Positions 25,001-31,000 of a stretch of 64,000 bases of DNA are shown here, one piece after another. Under the pieces are notes generated by a model. The model had not been told where the DNA came from. It worked only from the letters and a program-made list of their open reading frames with translations, and did no database searches. The translations under genes were made by a program, and so were the position numbers. The DNA lies in assembly GCF_028769735.1 (NCBI RefSeq), contig NC_088178.1:29427357-29491356 (forward strand). The letters run 5' to 3'. The number at the start of each line of letters is the position of its first letter. Positions within the stretch are counted from its first letter, which is position 1. The stretch is from Zonotrichia leucophrys gambelii. Taxonomy: Eukaryota > Chordata > Aves > Passeriformes > Passerellidae.

Positions 25001-28000
25001 ATAGAATAAAGGATTATTTTATTACATATATTACATTAAAACTATGCTAAAAGAATAGAAGAATAAAAAATAAAGAATATAAAGAATAACAAAAATAAAG
25101 GATTATTTTATTATATATATTTATCATTTATTTTATTATATATATTACATTAAAACTATGCTAAAAGAATAGAAGAAAGGATAAATGGCTAAGAACAGAA
25201 TAGCAAAATGATAAGAAAGAATAGAATAAAGAAGAGAATAAGGGATTATTTTATGATGTATATTACATTGAAACTATGCTAAAAGAATAGAAGAAAGGAT
25301 AGATGGCTAAGAATAGAACAGGAAAGAATGATAAGAAAAAATAGAATAAAGAATAACAACAATAGAATAAAGGATTATTTTATGATATATATTACAAATA
25401 AAAATATGCTAAGAATAGAAGAAAGAATAAGTGGCTAAGAACAGAATAGGAAAGAATGATAAGAAAGAATAGAATAAAGGATTATTTTATTATATATATT
25501 ACATTAAAACTATGCTAAAAGAATAGAAGAAAGGATAAATGGCTAAGAATAGAATAGGAAAGAATGGTAAGAAAGAATAGAATAAAGGATTATTTTATGA
25601 TATATATTACATTAAAACTATGCTAAAAGAATAGAAGAGAGGATAAATGGCTAAGAACAGAATAGCAAAATGATAACAAAGAATAGAATAAAGAATAACA
25701 AAAATAAAGGATTTTTTTATTACATATATTACATTAAAACTATGCTAAAAGAATAGAAGAAAGGATAAATGGCTAAGAACAGAATAGCAAAATGATAAGA
25801 AATAATAGAATAAAGAATAACAAGAAAGAATAGAATAAAGGATTATTTTATTATATATATTACATTAAAGCTATGCTAAAAGAATAGAAGAAAGGATAAA
25901 TGGCTAAGAACAGAATAGGAAAGAATGGTAAGAAAGAATAGAATAAAGGATTATTTTATTACATATATTACATTAAAACTATGCTAAAAGAACAGAAGAA
26001 TAAAAAATAAAGAATATAAAGAATAACAAAAATAAAGGATTATTTTATTATATATATTTATCATTTATTTTATTATATATATTACATTAAACTATGCTAA
26101 AAGAATGGAAGACAGGATAAATGGCTAAGAATAGAATAGGAAAGAACGATAAGAAAGAATAGAATAAAGAATGACAAAAATAAAGGATTATTTTATGATA
26201 TATATTACATTAAAACTATGCTAGAAGAATAGAAGAAAGGATAAATGGCTAAGAACAGAATAGCAAAATGATAAGAAAGAATAGAATAAAGAATGACAAA
26301 AATAAAGGATTATTTTATGATATATATTACATTAAAACTATGCTAAAAGAATAGAAGAGAGGATAAATGGCTAAGAACAGAATAGGAAAGAATGATAACA
26401 AAGAATAGAATAAAGAATAACAACAATAGAATAAAGGACTATTTTATGATATATATTACATTAAAACTATGCTAAAAGAATAGAAGAGAGGATAAATGGC
26501 TAAGAATAGAATAGGAAAGAATGATAAAGAATAGAATAAAGAATAACAAAAATAAAGGATTATTTTATGATATATATTATATTAAAACTATGCTAAAAGA
26601 ATAGAAGAGAGGATAAATGGCTAAGAATAGAATAGGAAAGAACGATAAGAAAGAATAGAATAAAGGATTATTTTATGATATATATTACATTAAAACTATG
26701 CTAAAAGAATAGAAGAAAGGATAAATGGCTAAGAACAGAATAGCAAAATGATAAGAAAGAATAGAATAAAGGATTATTTTATGATATATATTACATTAAA
26801 GCTATGCTAAAAGAATAGAAGAAAGGATAAATGGCTAAGAACAGAATAGGAAAGAACGATAAAAGAAATCCCAAATGGGTGTTTTGCAGCTCCCTTGCGA
26901 GGCCCGGAGTTCTGGCGGGCGGTTTCTGAGGATCCAGCCGGGAAGCAGAGGAATGTCACGCTCCTGTGGAAGGTGGGAGCAGCTGAGTTTGGGGCTTTCC
27001 CTGCGATCCTAAAAGCAGGTGGGGTTGTCAGGAGGGGAGTCTGACAGGCACATGAGGCCTGTGGGAATCGGGATTTGCCTTTTTTTGTGCTCCTGACAAT
27101 TGCTTGGCTCATCCTAGAGGCAAGAGGTGAGTTCTGGTGGGAAATCTGGGATAAAATGGGAGGTGGTTTTGCCTTCTTTGCCTTAAAATGGTAATGCAGG
27201 ACAGGAAAAAATTCCTCAGTGCCCATTCCTGTTTGCTCATGTGCTGCTCTGGGGTTTGAACCCTGAAAAATGTGCAAAACAGGGAATTGTTGTGGGAATC
27301 TGAAAGTTTGGCTCTCCTTGTCCTTCACTTCCCTTTGCTGGGAAGAGAGGGATGAGAGTCAGTTCTCAGAGAGGGAAATGAAGCCTTTAAAAGGACTCCA
27401 AAATGGAGTTGGCAAAGCCAGAGCCACGGATCAGTTTGCCCAAGGTCCTTGGATAAAAAACAGGAGCCAGGACCATTCAGGGTCCTGTTTTATTATTATT
27501 TATATTTTATTATTGGATCCCGTTTGCTTATAATTGGAGCTGCCCAAACAACCTTTGCTCTGGGAATCAGGACGGAACTCAGGAATTAATGCCCATGAAT
27601 TAATTGCTGCAGCCCCTGATGCAGAATGACTCCTTGTGCAGCGTGAGCAGGTACATCATAAAGCACCAGAGCCCAGGGAGCCCCCCCTGGGAGGAATTTG
27701 TGGATCATGGCACCAGCTGGACATTCCCATGGATGGAGCCCACCCACACCGTCACCATCCTGGCCATGAATTCACTTGGAATCTCTGCAATTAATTCCAA
27801 TTTGACTCTGTCCCAGCAAATGAGCACAGGTAAGGGCAGCAAGGAATGGGATGTGGGAAATGCCAGGAATCCTGGTGATGTTTGTGGGAAAAGCTTTCTT
27901 TTGGGATAAAATTCCCTCTGTTGGAATAAGGAATGTTTTATGGGGATACCTTCAGCACCAACTGAGCTGTTAGAAAACTCAGATTTCCTTTATGAAAATC

Positions 28001-31000
28001 CTGTGATTTTCATAAAGGTTGGGAAAAAAGTTGTCGCACTTCACTAATTAAATATAAAGTAATAAATCAAAGAAAAAGAAAATCCTGCTGGAGAACTGAT
28101 CTTTCATCTCCTTTGTTTTGGGAGCACCCAACATTCCGGCTGGGGAATGTTTTGTTGTCTCCAAAATGAGATGTGGTCGTGTTTTGGGCTGCCAGGGTAC
28201 AGAGCCCTCAGACTTCCTGAGCAGCAATTCCTGCTCCACTTCCTGAGCAGAAATCCCTGGATTTGGCTGCACTCTGCTAATTTATTCCCGAGATTTCAGG
28301 AGTTTTTAATTTTTGGTTAAGGATAATTAAGGAATTGCAGGTGAGAATTGGGATATTTGATGTCTATGATATAAACTTGATCTGTTTGTGCTTGGGACTG
28401 CTTTAGTGTAACCCACATTTTTGGTGGCTTGAAGAAAAAACCTCTCTGCTGCTGTGGCTTTATGATACAGAGGACAATTAAAGTGATAAAGTGGTGACAC
28501 TTTTGGTGGGATGTGGATCCCAGGTGCTTTCCCTGTTTCCCCAGTGGATGCTGTGCAGTCCCTGAGTGCTTACCTGGTGAACAGCACCTGTGTGGTTGTG
28601 GTTTGGAGCCTCTCCCCCCAAACCCCTGGGATAAAATCCTTTGTGATTGAGTGGAGGAACCTGAACAAAGAGGAGCAGGTGAAATGGCTGCGAGTTCCTC
28701 CAGACCTCAGGAAATATTTCATTTATGGTGAGTGTGTGCTTGAAAATATAATTTGTGCTGTTAATTGGTGTGGAACTGAAAAATGTGGAATTTCTGAGCT
28801 CTGAGCCCTTTTTTCCCTTCTGTGTTTCTAATCACTTTTATTGACCAATAAACCAAATTGTGATGCTCATTAGAGGATTGCCTGTTGCATTAATAATCAG
28901 TTTAAGCTCTGGAGTGAGTTCATTTTGTGGCACTACAATAAAATTAGTTCTGGAATACTGAACACACCAGCTAATTATTCAAATGAATATCTGCATTTCC
29001 TTTGCATTTTGACTTTACTCCTGGGAATTATCCCAGGAGCTCCATAAGGTGTTAATTCCATGACAGAATAATGCTGGATTAATGGCTTGAATCTTGGGAT
29101 TTTGAAGGGGGGATCTGTAAAAGATGGGTCCATTATTGCCCTCTCTGGGCTGATCTGAGCTCTGATCTGTGCCCAGAGCCTCTCTGGAGGGAATTGTTTA
29201 GAAGCTGATGGCAGTGGGTTCCAAAGGCTGGTTTCTCTTTGCAGATCACTTTATCCTGATTGAGAAGTACCAGTTCAGCCTCTACCCTGTGTTTGCTGGA
29301 GGAGTTGGCAAGGCCAGAGCCACGGATCAGTTTGCCCAAGGTGACTGTCAGGGGCTTTCCCCCTGTTTTTTATGAAGTAAAAGTGAACTTTAAGTGTAAA
29401 ATCTCTCTTTTCTGAAAAAAAAAACCCTAACTAGTAATAAAGTCACTGTGGTGTACCTACAAACAGTGAACAGCTTTAATTTGAAAACCCTCTGTGGGCT
29501 GAGCTGAGTGAGGGATTAAACTCCTATTTAAATAATTCCTTTTTGTCTGTTTATTCCCAAGGGAAAGGTTTGTCCATGTGCAATAAAACTGTTGCTCAAG
29601 GTTATTTCCCCATCTAAGCTGTTGTTTCTACTGTTTGTTATTTCCCTGTTGCCAACCATTTGCTCCCAGACAAATCACTTTGCTGCATTAATAGCTGAAC
29701 TCCTTTATTTCCAGGGGGATTTGAAACTGGGAATTCTGGCAGCCTCCACGTGGTTCTGCCCATTGTTTTCTCCACCTCAGTTCTGCTGCTGGGAGCATTG
29801 CTGCTTTCACACCAAAGGTACCTTGTTCCTGTTATCCAAAATCCAGCTCCTTGTTCCTGCTATCCAAAATCCAGCTCTTGTTCCTGTTGTCCAAAATCCA
29901 GCTCCTTGTTCCTGTTATCCAAAATCCAGCTCTTGTTCCTGTTGTCCAAAATCCAGCTCCTTGTTCCTCTTATCCAAAATCCAGCTCCTTGTTCCTGCTA
30001 TCCAAAATCCAGCTGCTTGTTCCTGTTGTCCAAAATCCAGCTCTTGTTCCTGTTATCCAAAATCCAGCTGCTTGTTCCTCTTATCCAAAATCCAGCTCTT
30101 GTTCCTGTTGTCCAAAATCCAGCTGCTTGTTCCTCTTATCCAAAATCCAGCTCTTGCTCCTATTATCCAAAATCCAGCTCCTTGTTCCTCTTATCCAAAA
30201 TCCAGCTCTTGTTCCTGTTATCCAAAATCCAGCTCTTGTTCCTGTTATCCAAAATCCAGTTCCTTGTTCCTGTTATCCAAAATCCAGCTGCTTGTTCCTG
30301 TTATCCAAAATCCAGCTCCTTGTTCCTGTTATCCAAAATCCAGCTCTTGTTCCTGCTATCCAAAATCCAGCTCTTGTTCCTGTTATCCAAAATCCAGCTC
30401 TTGTTCCTGTTATCCAAAATCCAGCTCCTTGTTCCTGTTATCCAAAATCCAGCTCTTGTTCCTCTTATCCAAAATCCAGCTCTTGTTCCTCTTATCCAAA
30501 ATCCAGCTGTTTTTTCCTGTTATCCAAAATTCAGCTCTTGTTCCTGCTATCCAAAATCCAGCTCCTTGTTCCTGTTATCCAAAATCCAGCTCCTTGTTCC
30601 TGCTATCCAAAATCCAGCTCCTTGTTCCTGTTATCCAAAATCCAGCTCTTGTTCCTGCTATCCAAAATCCAGCTCTTGTTCCTGTTATCCAAAATCCAGC
30701 TCCTTGTTCCTGCTATCCAAAATCCAGCTCCTTGTTCCTCTTATCCAAAATCCAGCTCTTCTTCCTGTTGTCCAAAATCCAGCTCCTTGTTCCTGTTATC
30801 CAAAATCCAGCTCCTTGTTCCTGCTATCCAAAATCCAGCTCTTGTTCCTGTTATCCAAAATCCAGCTCTTGTTCCTCTTATCCAAAATCCAGCTCTTGTT
30901 CCTCTTATCCAAAATCCAGCTCCTTGTTCCTGCTATCCAAAATCCAGCTCCTTGTTCCTGTTATCCAAAATCCAGCTCTTGTTCCTCTTATCCAAAATCC

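Noticed and set aside
28545..28804. An alternative open frame running past the donor at 28728
   Set aside because: The LEPR match ends exactly at the donor and the next exon continues it; the extension looks like ordinary intron sequence.
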